From the NCBI RefSeq assembly GCF_003315135.1, contig NZ_QNRK01000009.1, positions 49,997 through 113,996 of the forward strand: a stretch of 64,000 nucleotides of DNA. Reading direction: 5' to 3'. This stretch comes from Roseiarcus fermentans. Lineage in GTDB: Bacteria > Pseudomonadota > Alphaproteobacteria > Rhizobiales > Beijerinckiaceae. This document shows, one piece after another, positions 53,282 through 62,453 of the stretch; the stretch's first letter is position 1, and each line of letters starts with the position of its first letter. The notes beneath the pieces are model-generated. The model was not told where the DNA came from, made no database searches, and saw nothing but the letters and a program-made list of their open reading frames with translations. Made by a program: the position numbers and the translations under genes.

Positions 53282-55228
53282 ATGTCGCTTCTCGCCGCAA
53301 AAACCGATCGCCTGCGCGCCGACCGCCCGCGCGATCCCGCGGTTGTTTCGTTCGCGCTCGGCGCGCTCGGCGTCGTCTATGGCGACATCGGCACCTCGCC
53401 GCTCTACGCGATGGACCAGATTTTCCGCGTCGCGCCCGGCCGAACCGCCGAGGACGCGCTCGGCGCCGTGTCGCTGATCATCTGGACGCTCACCCTGATC
53501 GTGGCCATCAAATACGCGCTGCTGGTGCTGCGCGCGCAAAACGACGGCGAGGGCGGCGTCTTCGCCCTCTACGGCCTGCTTCACGACCGCAAGGACCGGC
53601 GCGTGCGCATGCTGCTGTGGGCGCTGATGGCCGGGGCCGGCCTCCTGATCGGCGACGGCATGATCACGCCGGCGATCAGCGTGCTCTCGGCGGTCGAAGG
53701 CCTCGACGTCGCGGCGCCGGGCCTGTCGTCCGCCGTCGTGCCCATCACGCTCGCGCTGCTCATCGCCCTCTTCGCCGTGCAGTACAGGGGCGCCTCCGGC
53801 GTCGGCGCGTTTTTCGGCCCCGTCGTGCTGGTCTGGTTCGTCGTCATCGCGGCGCTCGGGGCGGCCGAGATCGCGGCGGCGCCGAAAATCCTCGCCGCCT
53901 TCAATCCCGTGTACGGCTTCGAGTTCCTCGGCCGGGCGAACCTGTTGGGGGCGCTGATGCTGCTCGGCGCTCTGATGCTGGTGGTGACCGGAGGCGAGGC
54001 GATGTACGCCGACCTCGGCCATTTCGGCGCGCTGCCGATCCGGCTCTCCTGGTACGCGATCGTCTTTCCCGCGCTGATCCTCAACTACCTCGGCCAGGGC
54101 GCGTTCCTGCTCGGCGGCCTGCCTGCGCCGGGCGGCAAGCTCTTTTATGCCTTGAGCCCCTCCTGGCTGCTGGCGCCCATGGTGGTCCTGGCCACTGTCG
54201 CCACCGTGATCGCTTCGCAGTCGCTGATCTCGGGGGCCTTTTCGCTGGTCGCGCAGGCGATCCGCCTCGGCCTGTTCCCGCGCCTCGACATCGAGCATAC
54301 CCATCACGCGCAAGAGGGGCAGGTCTATATCCCGGCCGTCAACTGGGCTCTGTTGAGCGGCTGCGTCGCGCTGGTCCTGGCGTTCGGCTCGAGCGCGGCG
54401 CTCGCGGCCGCCTACGGCCTCGCCGTCTCGGGGGTGATGGTCATCACCTCGGTCGCCATGATCCCGATCGCGCTGCGCTACTGGGGCTGGAGCCCGGCGT
54501 TGACCGCGCTGGTCTGGGGGCCGCTGACCGCGCTGAACGGGGCCTTTTTCGTCGCAAGCTCACTCAAGCTTCTCGAAGGCGGCTACGTGCCGGTCGCGGT
54601 CGGCGCCGTCGCCTTCGCCCTGATGGCGACCTGGCGCTGGGGCCGCAAGGCGAGCTACGCCGCCCACAACGCCAAGGCGACGCTGACGCTCTCCGAGGTG
54701 GTCGCGCTGCACCGGGTGAGCACGTCGTTCCTCGAGCGCAACGCGCTGATCATGTCGCCCCGGCCGCTGCACAAGCTCGCCGACCGCGCCCCGTCGCTGA
54801 TCCGGCTGATCGCCGAGCGGACCGGCATGCTGCCGCGCAACCTCATCTTCGTCGAGGTCGCCCACAAGAAGGTCCCCTATATCCACGGCGGCCGCTGCCG
54901 GGTGACCGTATTCGACCGCAGCGACAAGAAGGGCAGCGTCATCGGCGTCGAGCTGTCGTTCGGCTTTCTCGAGGAGCCGGACGTCGAACGGGCGCTCGAG
55001 GACCTCGCCCGCCATCACGAGATCGACCTGCCGACGGACCCGCACCAGTGGATCGTGCACGTCATGCACGACCATCTCCTGCCCGCGCGCAGGAGCAACG
55101 CCCTGCAACGGTTGCGGCTGAACCTGTTCCTGCTGCTCCGGGCGGTCTCGCGGCCGGCCTACTCGTATTACGGCCTCGGCGACGAGGTGCAGCTCAGCAT
55201 CGAAGTCATTCCGGTCCGGCTGCGCTGA
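53282..55228 (+). CDS. kup: Kup-type potassium uptake protein
   Basis: The 648-residue protein has about 12 helices, the Kup motif YGDIGTSPLYAM near residue 34, LLIGDGMITPAISVLSAVEG, and the cytoplasmic C-terminal region (LERNALIMSPRPLHKLADR). Kup imports K+ with protons at low pH. It is the second monovalent-cation transporter in this part of the window; the CPA1 antiporter is at 48061. Confidence 0.93.
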   Translation: MSLLAAKTDRLRADRPRDPAVVSFALGALGVVYGDIGTSPLYAMDQIFRVAPGRTAEDALGAVSLIIWTLTLIVAIKYALLVLRAQNDGEGGVFALYGLLHDRKDRRVRMLLWALMAGAGLLIGDGMITPAISVLSAVEGLDVAAPGLSSAVVPITLALLIALFAVQYRGASGVGAFFGPVVLVWFVVIAALGAAEIAAAPKILAAFNPVYGFEFLGRANLLGALMLLGALMLVVTGGEAMYADLGHFGALPIRLSWYAIVFPALILNYLGQGAFLLGGLPAPGGKLFYALSPSWLLAPMVVLATVATVIASQSLISGAFSLVAQAIRLGLFPRLDIEHTHHAQEGQVYIPAVNWALLSGCVALVLAFGSSAALAAAYGLAVSGVMVITSVAMIPIALRYWGWSPALTALVWGPLTALNGAFFVASSLKLLEGGYVPVAVGAVAFALMATWRWGRKASYAAHNAKATLTLSEVVALHRVSTSFLERNALIMSPRPLHKLADRAPSLIRLIAERTGMLPRNLIFVEVAHKKVPYIHGGRCRVTVFDRSDKKGSVIGVELSFGFLEEPDVERALEDLARHHEIDLPTDPHQWIVHVMHDHLLPARRSNALQRLRLNLFLLLRAVSRPAYSYYGLGDEVQLSIEVIPVRLR

Positions 55229-55263
55229 GGCTTCGGCGCCCGCGGCGGGGCCGTTTCCATCCT

Positions 55264-55294
55264 GCGAACGCCCTTTGCAATTTGCAAACCCGCG
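55264..55294. promoter_or_regulatory. Related GCGAAC...TTTGC motif
   Basis: GCGAACGCCCTTTGC, followed by TTTGCAAACCCGC, repeats the half-sites of the phased dyads at 50624-50681 with a shortened spacer. It lies downstream of kup and about 105-135 bp before the small gene at 55399. A shared regulator is possible. Confidence 0.45.
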
Positions 55295-55398
55295 TCGCCG
55301 TTTTGCATCGTCGCTGACGCGGAGCCGCCGCAAGGCCTCGTCCGCGGACGGGCATGAACATTGCTCCGGACGCCAGCGCGAACCCAGGGAGATCGACC

Positions 55399-55593
55399 AT
55401 GTCGGACCGGTATGCGATCGAGCGCGTCAACGATCGGCGCTGGGTGGTGATCGACACGGCGCGGCGGGGGCCGCCGATCGGCGGGTCGGCCAGCGAATCC
55501 GGCGCCCGCAACATCGTTTCGCTGCTCGGCGCCATGCGCCCGGCGACGCCGCGCGGCGACGCCCGGACGCTCCCGGATCCACGCCGCGCCTGA
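55399..55593 (+). CDS. Small hypothetical protein upstream of the XRE-AraC gene
   Basis: The 64-residue protein (MSDRYAIERVNDRRWVVIDT; GGSASESGARNIVSLLGA) has a plausible beta-alpha start and a basic tail, but no family is recognised. A GGGAG ribosome site lies 8 bases before ATG 55399. A GCGAAC-type motif lies upstream. Confidence 0.5.
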   Translation: MSDRYAIERVNDRRWVVIDTARRGPPIGGSASESGARNIVSLLGAMRPATPRGDARTLPDPRRA

Positions 55594-55771
55594 ACGCTCG
55601 CGCTCCGTGCGAAGGCGCGCTCGCGCCTCGGCGGTGGCACGCCCCTTGCGCGAGCGTTCACGCAGACGACTGGAACGCCGAAGGGACCTTCGGAGGTCGT
55701 CTGGAACTCGCGCGGCGCACGGTCCGTAACGCCTTGCTGGGGAAGTCGAGGGCAACTCCAAGGGGGCTACA

Positions 55772-57049
55772 GTGTCACCGGAAACGCGGCGGGCGATAGG
55801 GGCCCGAATCGAGGTCGTTCGGCGTCGTCTGGATCGGACGCCGCGGGATTTCGCCAGAATGCTCGGCGTGCCGCACGAAGCGGTGCGCTCGTGGGAGCGC
55901 GGCCTGAACTTTCGTCAGGACGACCTGCTCCTGCTCGCCGAGGCCACTGACACCTCGATCGACTGGCTGGTCGAGGGTTTGACCGACCGGGACGTCGAGG
56001 AGGGCGAGGAGACCGCCGCCGCCATCGCCCCGCTCGACGCCTCGCGCGTCTTTCCCCGGTCGGACGACCGCGTCGGCGTGCGCGCCCTGACGGGCGACGA
56101 GGACCTGCCGACGTCGATCGCGTCGGCGCTGAACGTGAGGCCCGAGAGCCTCGAGATCTCGAGGGACAGGGGCGCGGAGCGGGGCGGCGCTGCGGTTCGT
56201 TCGCCGACGCTCCTCCTCGACCTCCCCGACGCGACGCTGATGTCGGGAGCCGGGGCCGCGACCTTCCGCCTCAACCGCGGCGACCACACCAACGCCGGCG
56301 GGCGAATTCTCCTGAGCCTGGTCGTCGGCGGCCGCCGCCGTTTCGAGCAGGCGAGCCGGAGCCACGAAGGCGCCGCGGGCAGCGCGGTGTTCGTGTCGGA
56401 CAGCGAGGACGGCTCCCTGCGCCAGACCGACGGGCAATACGTCAGCGTGTTCCTGCCGATGCAGTCCGTGCTCAAGCGGGCGCCGCAGGCCGAGGCGCGG
56501 CTCATGCAGTCGATCGCTCCCGACCTTCCGCCGGTGCGCCTGTTCGCGGCCTACGCGTCCTCGCTGTTGAAGTCGGCCGACGGCCTGAGCCATTCGTTCG
56601 CCGCCGCCGCCGCCGACCACGTCGCCGACCTGTGCGCCCTCATGCTCGGCGCCTCTGGCGACGAGCGCGCGCTGGCGGAACGGCGCGGCGTCAGGGAAGC
56701 GCAGCGCTGCCGCATCGCCGAGGCGATCGAGGCCGGCGCGGCGACGCCCGGGTTCACGGCGCGGTCGGTCGCGGGGCGCCTCGGCCTCACCGAGCGCGAG
56801 ATCCACGACCTCCTGTGGGAGACCGGCCAGTCCTATACCGAGCTGGTCAGCGACCGCCGGGCGGCGGTCGCGGGGGCGCGCCTGGCCGACCCGCGCGACG
56901 CGCATCTCGCGATCGAGGAGATCGCGTTTCTCAGCGGCTTCATGGATTTCGAGAAGTTCAACCGCGCCTTCGAGGCGCAGTTCGGCGACACGCCGGAGGA
57001 TTATCGCGCCGGGCGGAGGACCGCGTTGCGGCGGCCGGGGCTGATGTAA
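55772..57049 (+). CDS. Hybrid XRE-AraC transcriptional regulator
   Basis: The 425-residue protein combines two DNA-binding modules. Residues 8-70 are a Cro/CI (XRE) HTH (RRLDRTPRDFARMLGVPHEA; VRSWERGLNFRQDDLLLLAEA). Residues about 145-245 resemble the AraC beta-barrel ligand domain (SGAGAATFRLNRGDHTNAGG). Residues about 313-415 are an AraC double HTH (ARSVAGRLGLTEREIHDLLW; IEEIAFLSGFMDFEKFNRAF). AraC regulators normally lack an N-terminal XRE domain. It starts at GTG 55772 behind AAGGGGG. The solo XRE at 57802 is similar to its N-terminus. Confidence 0.82.
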   Translation: MSPETRRAIGARIEVVRRRLDRTPRDFARMLGVPHEAVRSWERGLNFRQDDLLLLAEATDTSIDWLVEGLTDRDVEEGEETAAAIAPLDASRVFPRSDDRVGVRALTGDEDLPTSIASALNVRPESLEISRDRGAERGGAAVRSPTLLLDLPDATLMSGAGAATFRLNRGDHTNAGGRILLSLVVGGRRRFEQASRSHEGAAGSAVFVSDSEDGSLRQTDGQYVSVFLPMQSVLKRAPQAEARLMQSIAPDLPPVRLFAAYASSLLKSADGLSHSFAAAAADHVADLCALMLGASGDERALAERRGVREAQRCRIAEAIEAGAATPGFTARSVAGRLGLTEREIHDLLWETGQSYTELVSDRRAAVAGARLADPRDAHLAIEEIAFLSGFMDFEKFNRAFEAQFGDTPEDYRAGRRTALRRPGLM

Positions 57050-57075
57050 AGGCTGCCGGGCCGGCGCCGTCGCCG

Positions 57076-57540
57076 TCAGCCCATGATCAGAAGGCCGGCG
57101 ACGGTGTCGATGGTGAATCGGCCGGCCTGGTTGAGGACCGGGAAGCCGAGCAGCGGCTCGGCTTCGTGCGGCGCGACCGTCGCATAGACGTCGAGCAGCG
57201 TGCGGCCGCCGACCGTCACCGACCACAGCTTGACGCCTTGACGCAGCTCTTCCCGTCCGTTGGCCAAGGTCATGACCGCGCTTTGCGCCTCGACCGCCTC
57301 GCGCCGCCAGAGCAGGCGCTCGGCGATCCACGCCGGGATGCTGAGCCCCGTGGCGCCGGTGTCGATCACCATGCGCTTGGTGATCGACCCGAGCTGGACG
57401 TCGACCCGCGCCGTCCGCCCGTCCCGGTCGAGATAGATGGGCGTCGTGGTCGGGGCCGGCCGCGCCGGCGCCCGCCCGGGGTCGAAGCCGGCCGTCACTG
57501 GGGTGGCCCTGAGGAAACGTCGAGGCGCGGCGCTGATCAT
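57076..57540 (-). CDS. Retropepsin-like aspartic protease
   Basis: The 154-residue product has the single-lobe aspartyl protease core: MVIDTGATGLSIPAWIAERL with the catalytic DTG, then the second hydrophobic-Gly motif LLGFPVLNQAGRFTIDT. Similar TIGR02281-type clan AA proteases act as homodimers. Start ATG 57540 is a guess; an upstream ATG at 57684 adds a basic, non-signal extension. No target is evident. It lies between the XRE-AraC and solo XRE genes, transcribed convergently to the former. Confidence 0.75.
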   Translation of the reverse strand: MISAAPRRFLRATPVTAGFDPGRAPARPAPTTTPIYLDRDGRTARVDVQLGSITKRMVIDTGATGLSIPAWIAERLLWRREAVEAQSAVMTLANGREELRQGVKLWSVTVGGRTLLDVYATVAPHEAEPLLGFPVLNQAGRFTIDTVAGLLIMG

Positions 57541-57801
57541 CCTTCGGTCGTCGGCTCCATCCTCGAGCAGGCGGCGTCGCCACGGATACGCAAAGCGCGT
57601 GCCAGGCCATTTCGCAATCTTCGCAGCGCGTTCGGCCGGACTACCCGCCGCGCTGCCTATTTCGAAGGCGCCGAGGCCGAACAATCAATGCGACCAAGCG
57701 CGCAGCGACGAATCGCCGCGCGGCGGGAGCGGGTGGAGATCGAGACGACGCCCCGCGGGTGGGCGCGAGAATCGGATCGAGTCCGTCGGAGCGTTTCCGA
57801 A

Positions 57802-58212
57802 TCAGCCGCCGGATCGGCGACCGCGCCCGACATGCGTCGGCGAGGCCTCGTCCGTGGGGGCGCGCCCCCGCCCGAGCCGGTCGCCGCGAACCTGGCTGCG
57901 CGCCGCCGCGTGGAACGCCGCCACCTGCTCGGGGGAAAGGCCCGCGATCAGCCATTCCATCGCCGTATCGGTCGAGGCGGCGATCAGCGTCAGCGCCTCG
58001 CGATCGACGCCCCGGCCGGCCTCCCACCCGGCGACGACATCGGCGGAAACGCCGAGCATGGCTGCGAAGCCGGGTACGCTCCGGTCCAGCCGAAGCCGAA
58101 CGCTGTATATGCGCTCGCCGATGCCCGACGCAGTTTCCTCCGTCAGGCCGCCACGCGACCCGTTGGCGTTTTTCGACGGCGCTCGCACGCTCGGCCCAGC
58201 CTTCAGCCCCAC
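57802..58212 (-). CDS. Solo XRE-family helix-turn-helix protein
   Basis: The 136-residue protein has a single XRE HTH (IGERIYSVRLRLDRSVPGF; AAMLGVSADVVAGWEAGRG; STDTAMEWLIAGLS). It aligns closely with the first 70 residues of the XRE-AraC hybrid at 55772. A basic, disordered tail follows. It may compete with, or be a duplicate of, the hybrid's N-terminal domain. The first 25 residues are unassigned and the start could be further in. Confidence 0.65.
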   Translation of the reverse strand: MGLKAGPSVRAPSKNANGSRGGLTEETASGIGERIYSVRLRLDRSVPGFAAMLGVSADVVAGWEAGRGVDREALTLIAASTDTAMEWLIAGLSPEQVAAFHAAARSQVRGDRLGRGRAPTDEASPTHVGRGRRSGG

Positions 58213-58395
58213 GGCCCGCAGGCCAGTTGCCGTCGTTTACCACCGTCCGAGCGCAAAACAAATCAGGACAACGGCTAACGCGGCCGTCCTGGGAAAAGCG
58301 CCGGCGTTTCGCGCGACGTCAAGCAGCCGCGCACGCCTGGGCGTCGCCCGCCTGCAATGCGCGGCGCGTCGAGCGCGCTGCCGCGTCTGCGTCCC

Positions 58396-58437
58396 CGCGC
58401 TACGCCCGCGCTACGCCCGCGCTGCGCCCGCGCCCGC
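58396..58437 (+). repeat. Tandem CGCGCTACGCC repeats
   Basis: About three copies of an 11-base unit (CGCGCTACGCC/CGCGCTGCGCC) occur in the 284-bp gap between the solo XRE and CoA-transferase genes. The rest of that gap holds no supported gene. Confidence 0.6.
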
Positions 58438-58496
58438 AGATCCCCCTCGGTTTCGTCCGCCGCGGTCGGGTCCTCGCCGAAGTCTTCGCCGGCCGC

Positions 58497-60029
58497 CTAC
58501 TCCGCCGCCCTCGCGCTGTTGATCCGCGTCTCCGCCGCCTTCCACGCGTCGAGGAACGAGAACGCCTCGTTCATCAGGTGGGGGGTGTGGCGGCCGGGCG
58601 ACTCCCTCAGCGCGCGCGCGAAATAGTCTTCCAGCGCCGGCCGGTAGTCCGGGTGCGCGCAGCGGGCGATGATCTCTTGGGCGCGCCGGCGCGGCGGCAG
58701 GCCGCGCAGATCCGCCAGTCCCTGCTCGGTGACGATCACCTGCACGTCGTGCTCGGTGTGGTCGACGTGGGTGACCATCGGCACGATGCACGAGATCGCC
58801 CCGTTCTTGGCGGTCGACGGCGTCATGAAGATCGACAGATAGGCGTTGCGGGCGAAGTCGCCCGAGCCGCCGATGCCGTTCATGATCGAGGTGCCGCGGA
58901 TGTGGGTCGAGTTGACGTTGCCGTAGATGTCGGCCTCGATCAGGCCGTTCATCGCGATCACGCCGAGGCGGCGGATCAATTCGGGATGGTTGCTGATCTC
59001 CTGCGGCCTCAGGATCACCTTCTTGCGGTAGAGCGCGACGTCGCGGTTGAACTCCTCCGCGGCCTCGGGCGAGAGCGACAGCGCCGTGGCCGAGGCGAAC
59101 TCCATCTTGCCGGACTTGATCAGGTTCAGCATGCCGTCCTGCAGCACCTCGGTGAACGAGGACAGGCCCTCGAACGGCCCGTGCTGCAGCCCGTCCATGA
59201 CGGCGTTGGCGACGTTGCCGACGCCCGACTGCAGCGGCAGCAGCTCCGGCGGCAGCCGGCCCTTCTTCACCTCGTGCTCGAGGAAGTCGAGGATGTTGCC
59301 GGCGATGGCGCGCGAAACGAGGTCCGGCGGGCTGAAGGCGGTGTTGCGGTCGGGAGCGTCGGTCTCGATGACGGCGATCACCTTGTCCGGGTCGCAGAAG
59401 AAGTAGGGCTGGCCGATGCGGTCGTGCGCCGTGATCAGCGGGATCGGCCGCCGATGCGGCGGCAGGTCGGTGCCGTAGTAGATGTCGTGCATGCCTTCGA
59501 GCGCCGGATTCTGCCAGCGGTTGACCTCGAGGATGATCTTGTCGGCCTGGTCGAGCCAGGTCTTGTTGTTGCCGACCGACGACGACGGGATCAACCGCCC
59601 GTCCTCGCGGATGCCGGCGACCTCGACGACGGCGACGTCGAGCTTGCCGAAAAAGCCGAACCAGACGTACTGCGCCACATGCGACAGGTGGATGTCGATG
59701 TAATCCAGTTCGCCAGCGTTGATACGCTTGCGGCAGTTCGGGTCGGACTGATAAGGCATGCGCAGTTCGATGCCGTCGGCCTTGGCGAGCGCGCCGTCGA
59801 GTTCGGGCGCGGTCGAGGCGCCGGTCCAGACGCCGATCTTGAAATGTTCGCCGGCGGCGTGCTTGGCGTTCATCCGGGCGGCGAGCGCCGCCGGCACGGC
59901 CTTGGGATAGCCGGCGCCGGTGAAGCCCGACATGCCGACGTGCGCCCCGTCGAGAATCAGCGCGGCGGCCTGGTCGGCGCTCATGATCTTGGAACGCAGC
60001 GCGGCGTTCCGGATGCGGCTCTCGCTCAT
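58497..60029 (-). CDS. Acetyl-CoA hydrolase / succinate CoA-transferase
   Basis: The 510-residue protein is of the Cat1/AarC type: MSGFTGAGYPKAVPAALAAR near the N-terminus, SVGNNKTWLDQADKIILEVN with the candidate catalytic Glu, LQSGVGNVANAVMDGL and IMNGIGGSGDFARNAY. These enzymes form a glutamyl-CoA thioester to swap CoA between succinyl-CoA and acetate. Start ATG 60029 is chosen at MSESRIRN. Confidence 0.9.
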   Translation of the reverse strand: MSESRIRNAALRSKIMSADQAAALILDGAHVGMSGFTGAGYPKAVPAALAARMNAKHAAGEHFKIGVWTGASTAPELDGALAKADGIELRMPYQSDPNCRKRINAGELDYIDIHLSHVAQYVWFGFFGKLDVAVVEVAGIREDGRLIPSSSVGNNKTWLDQADKIILEVNRWQNPALEGMHDIYYGTDLPPHRRPIPLITAHDRIGQPYFFCDPDKVIAVIETDAPDRNTAFSPPDLVSRAIAGNILDFLEHEVKKGRLPPELLPLQSGVGNVANAVMDGLQHGPFEGLSSFTEVLQDGMLNLIKSGKMEFASATALSLSPEAAEEFNRDVALYRKKVILRPQEISNHPELIRRLGVIAMNGLIEADIYGNVNSTHIRGTSIMNGIGGSGDFARNAYLSIFMTPSTAKNGAISCIVPMVTHVDHTEHDVQVIVTEQGLADLRGLPPRRRAQEIIARCAHPDYRPALEDYFARALRESPGRHTPHLMNEAFSFLDAWKAAETRINSARAAE

Positions 60030-60393
60030 GGTCGAATTCGCTCTCTTTTGCGCCGGTCGGCTGCCCCCCGCCGCAGCGCAGCAAGCGCATAGCATTTATC
60101 GCGCCGCGCGAAATGCGACATTTGGTCAACGCCTATCACCGCAAGCCGGGCGGGTAACGCGCAGGCGCCGGCCGAACTCCGCCAAGCGACTGAAGACATT
60201 GATCTATAACGATATTAATAAAGCCGGTTTATAAATGGCCTCCAAGCCGCCGGCGGACGGCCGCCGCGCCTGCTCGTCCGGCAATGCCGCCATGCGAAAA
60301 ACTCATGGCTGAACCCGCCGCCGGGGTCGCTTTGCAACCGGACGGGCGGCCGGCGGACCCGCTCCATCGCCGACAGGCCGGGGACGGCCGCCG
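60030..60393. other. Spacer between CoA-transferase and ClC genes
   Basis: About 360 bp without a supported gene. An AT-rich island at 60195-60235 (atctataacgatattaataa) is the most promoter-like part for the minus-strand CoA-transferase. No RNA gene or repeat is recognised. Confidence 0.4.
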
Positions 60394-61746
60394 TCACGGA
60401 TCGGGGCTCGGCAGTCGCCATTTCCCCTTCTGCGCCTCGAGCATCCGCGTCTTGAGGGTGTCGTAGATCGGCTCGCTGCCGACTGCGGCGGCGACGGTCG
60501 CGGCGGCGAGGCAGGCGACGAGCATCGGCAGCGCGCAGTCGGCGCGCCCGGTCATCTCGATCGTCAGCACGGCGCCGGTGAACGGGGCGCGCACCACCGC
60601 GGTGAACAGCGCCGCCATGGCGACGACCGCGAATGTCGTCGGCGACAGCGCCCATTGCGGCTGCCAGGCGTTGGCGAGGTCGGCGAACAGCGCGCCGGCG
60701 ATCGCCCCCATCGCGAGCAGCGGCGCGAAAATCCCGCCCGGCGTCCCGGCGGCGTAGCTGACCGGCCCGATCAGGAAGCGCGCCGCGAACAGGACGAGCA
60801 GCGCGGTCACCGCCGGGTTCGAGGCGAGCACGGCGGAGGCCACGTTTTCTCCGCCGCCGATCAGCGACGGCCCGAACCAGCCGATCGTCCCGACCAGGAG
60901 GCCGACGCAACCGGCGCGCACGATCGACGGGATCCGCCCGAGCGCGTCGCCGGCGTCGAGCAGAAGCAGCGACAGCGCCGAATAGCCGGCGCCGACCAGT
61001 CCGAGCGCCGCGCCCATCGCGCCGTGATGCAGCAACTGCAACAACGGCTGATCGGTCGACGGCCCCGCCCGGAACTCCTGAAGATCGCCGAGCGACCAGC
61101 GCAGGACCGCGACCGCCACGCCCGCGGCCGCCAGCGTCGCCAGCGCCTGCCTCGGCCTGACGGTGTGGGTCAGTTCCTCGAACACGAAGATCGCGCCGCC
61201 GATCGGCGCGTTGAAGGCGACCGCCAGGCCCGCCCCGGCGCCGGCGGCGTCGACGATGGTCCGGTCCGCATCGCCTCGCATGACGAGGTTGCGCACGATC
61301 CGGCCGAGCGCCGCGCCCATTTGCACGGTCGGGCCCTCGCGGCCGAGCGTCAGCCCGGCGCCGATCGCGAGCAACCCGCCGACGAACTTGACCGGAATGA
61401 CGGCGGCCGGCGCCGATGGGGCGCCGTCGCGCATCACCGCCTCGACGTGCTGCACGCCGCTGCCGGAGGCGAGCGGCGCGAAGCGCACGACCAGAAGGCG
61501 GGCGATCATGGCGCATAGCGCCACCGTCGCCGTGACCGCCAGAAAGCCCTGCCACTGGCTGGCGTGCGCTTCGGCGATGAGACGATCGCGCGCCGTGTTG
61601 GCGAGGCCGAGCAGCCAGCGAAAGGCGCTGCCGACGACGCCGATCGCGAGCCCCGTGACGAGGCCCGCAGCCAGCAGCCGGACGAGCCCGGCGAGTTCCG
61701 ACCGCGTCATCGCGCCGTCCGCGATGCGTGTCGTTCCCGCGAACAT
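60394..61746 (-). CDS. ClC-family chloride channel/antiporter
   Basis: The 450-residue protein has the ClC signatures GSGVQH (GSGIP-like, about residue 95), GREGP with the gating Glu, FVFEELTHT with the proton-pathway Glu, and GGIFAP. Two Glu sites point to H+/Cl- exchange rather than a passive channel. About 18 helices are expected. Start MFAGTTRI at 61746, or MTRSELAG at 61710. Confidence 0.9.
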   Translation of the reverse strand: MFAGTTRIADGAMTRSELAGLVRLLAAGLVTGLAIGVVGSAFRWLLGLANTARDRLIAEAHASQWQGFLAVTATVALCAMIARLLVVRFAPLASGSGVQHVEAVMRDGAPSAPAAVIPVKFVGGLLAIGAGLTLGREGPTVQMGAALGRIVRNLVMRGDADRTIVDAAGAGAGLAVAFNAPIGGAIFVFEELTHTVRPRQALATLAAAGVAVAVLRWSLGDLQEFRAGPSTDQPLLQLLHHGAMGAALGLVGAGYSALSLLLLDAGDALGRIPSIVRAGCVGLLVGTIGWFGPSLIGGGENVASAVLASNPAVTALLVLFAARFLIGPVSYAAGTPGGIFAPLLAMGAIAGALFADLANAWQPQWALSPTTFAVVAMAALFTAVVRAPFTGAVLTIEMTGRADCALPMLVACLAAATVAAAVGSEPIYDTLKTRMLEAQKGKWRLPSPDP

Positions 61747-61897
61747 TCCCCGCCCGGCGACAGCATGGCCCCTCGCGTGCGGGGCGGGCGACAGGCCGCC
61801 CCGGCCTTCTGGACCATATCGGGGCGCGGCGCGTCAATCGCGAAGCCGTCGGATGTCCTGGGCGCAGAAGGCGGCGCCGGCCACAGAGTGGTGGCCG

Positions 61898-61990
61898 TCA
61901 TCGCGAGCGAAGCGCGGCGATCCAGGGGCCGCTGGGCGAATGGCGCGGCCCCTCAGGTCGCCACGCCCCATCGCGGCGCGCGATGACGGC
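61898..61990. repeat. Inverted interspersed repeat
   Basis: cgtcatcgcgagcgaagcgc at the left and gcgcgcgatgacggcg at the right bracket about 95 bp with internal GC stems, a complete unit of the REP-like family seen to the right. Confidence 0.65.
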
Positions 61991-62084
61991 GCTGAAAGAA
62001 CGACGTTGACCGTATTGACGCCGCCGTTATGGTCGCCTCTAATCCCGCGTCATGGGGGCGCATCCGAGGATAGGGACCGAGCCG

Positions 62085-62399
62085 GTTCCCCCGGCGGTCG
62101 AGGCGTTCGTCACGCGCTGGCGTCCGTCGCCGCCGTCGGCCGCCCGCCCTACCCCGCCGACGACTTCGCCCAGACCGCCGCCGTCATGGCCGCGCTCGCC
62201 TCGGCCTCCGCGTCTCTCACCGCCGACGCGCTCGCCGCGTCATTCAAACAGGGCCGCAAGGTCGCGCCCAAGGTCGCCGCCGTGCACGCCGCCCTCGCCC
62301 TGTCAAACGACATCCGGAAGGGGACCAGCGGCGACCCGCACGGGATGGGTCGAAACAACCGACCGCGGCAAGCGCTTCGTCCTTCGCCGGGCAGCCTGA
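62085..62399 (+). pseudogene. C-terminal fragment of a possible DNA methyltransferase
   Basis: From about 62130 the reading GRPPYPADDFAQTAAVMAAL, then KQGRKVAPKVAAVHAALAL, resembles the end of class I SAM-dependent DNA methyltransferases (restriction-associated) from alphaproteobacteria. After about 62320 the family-like ending (ETTDRGKRFVLRRAA) continues in another frame, so a frameshift is present. The catalytic domain is absent. The identity is from memory and moderately uncertain. Confidence 0.4.
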
Positions 62400-62453
62400 T
62401 CCGCCGGTTGCGCCGCGCGGCGGCGAAAGCAAATGATTTCTGTTTTTCATGAC

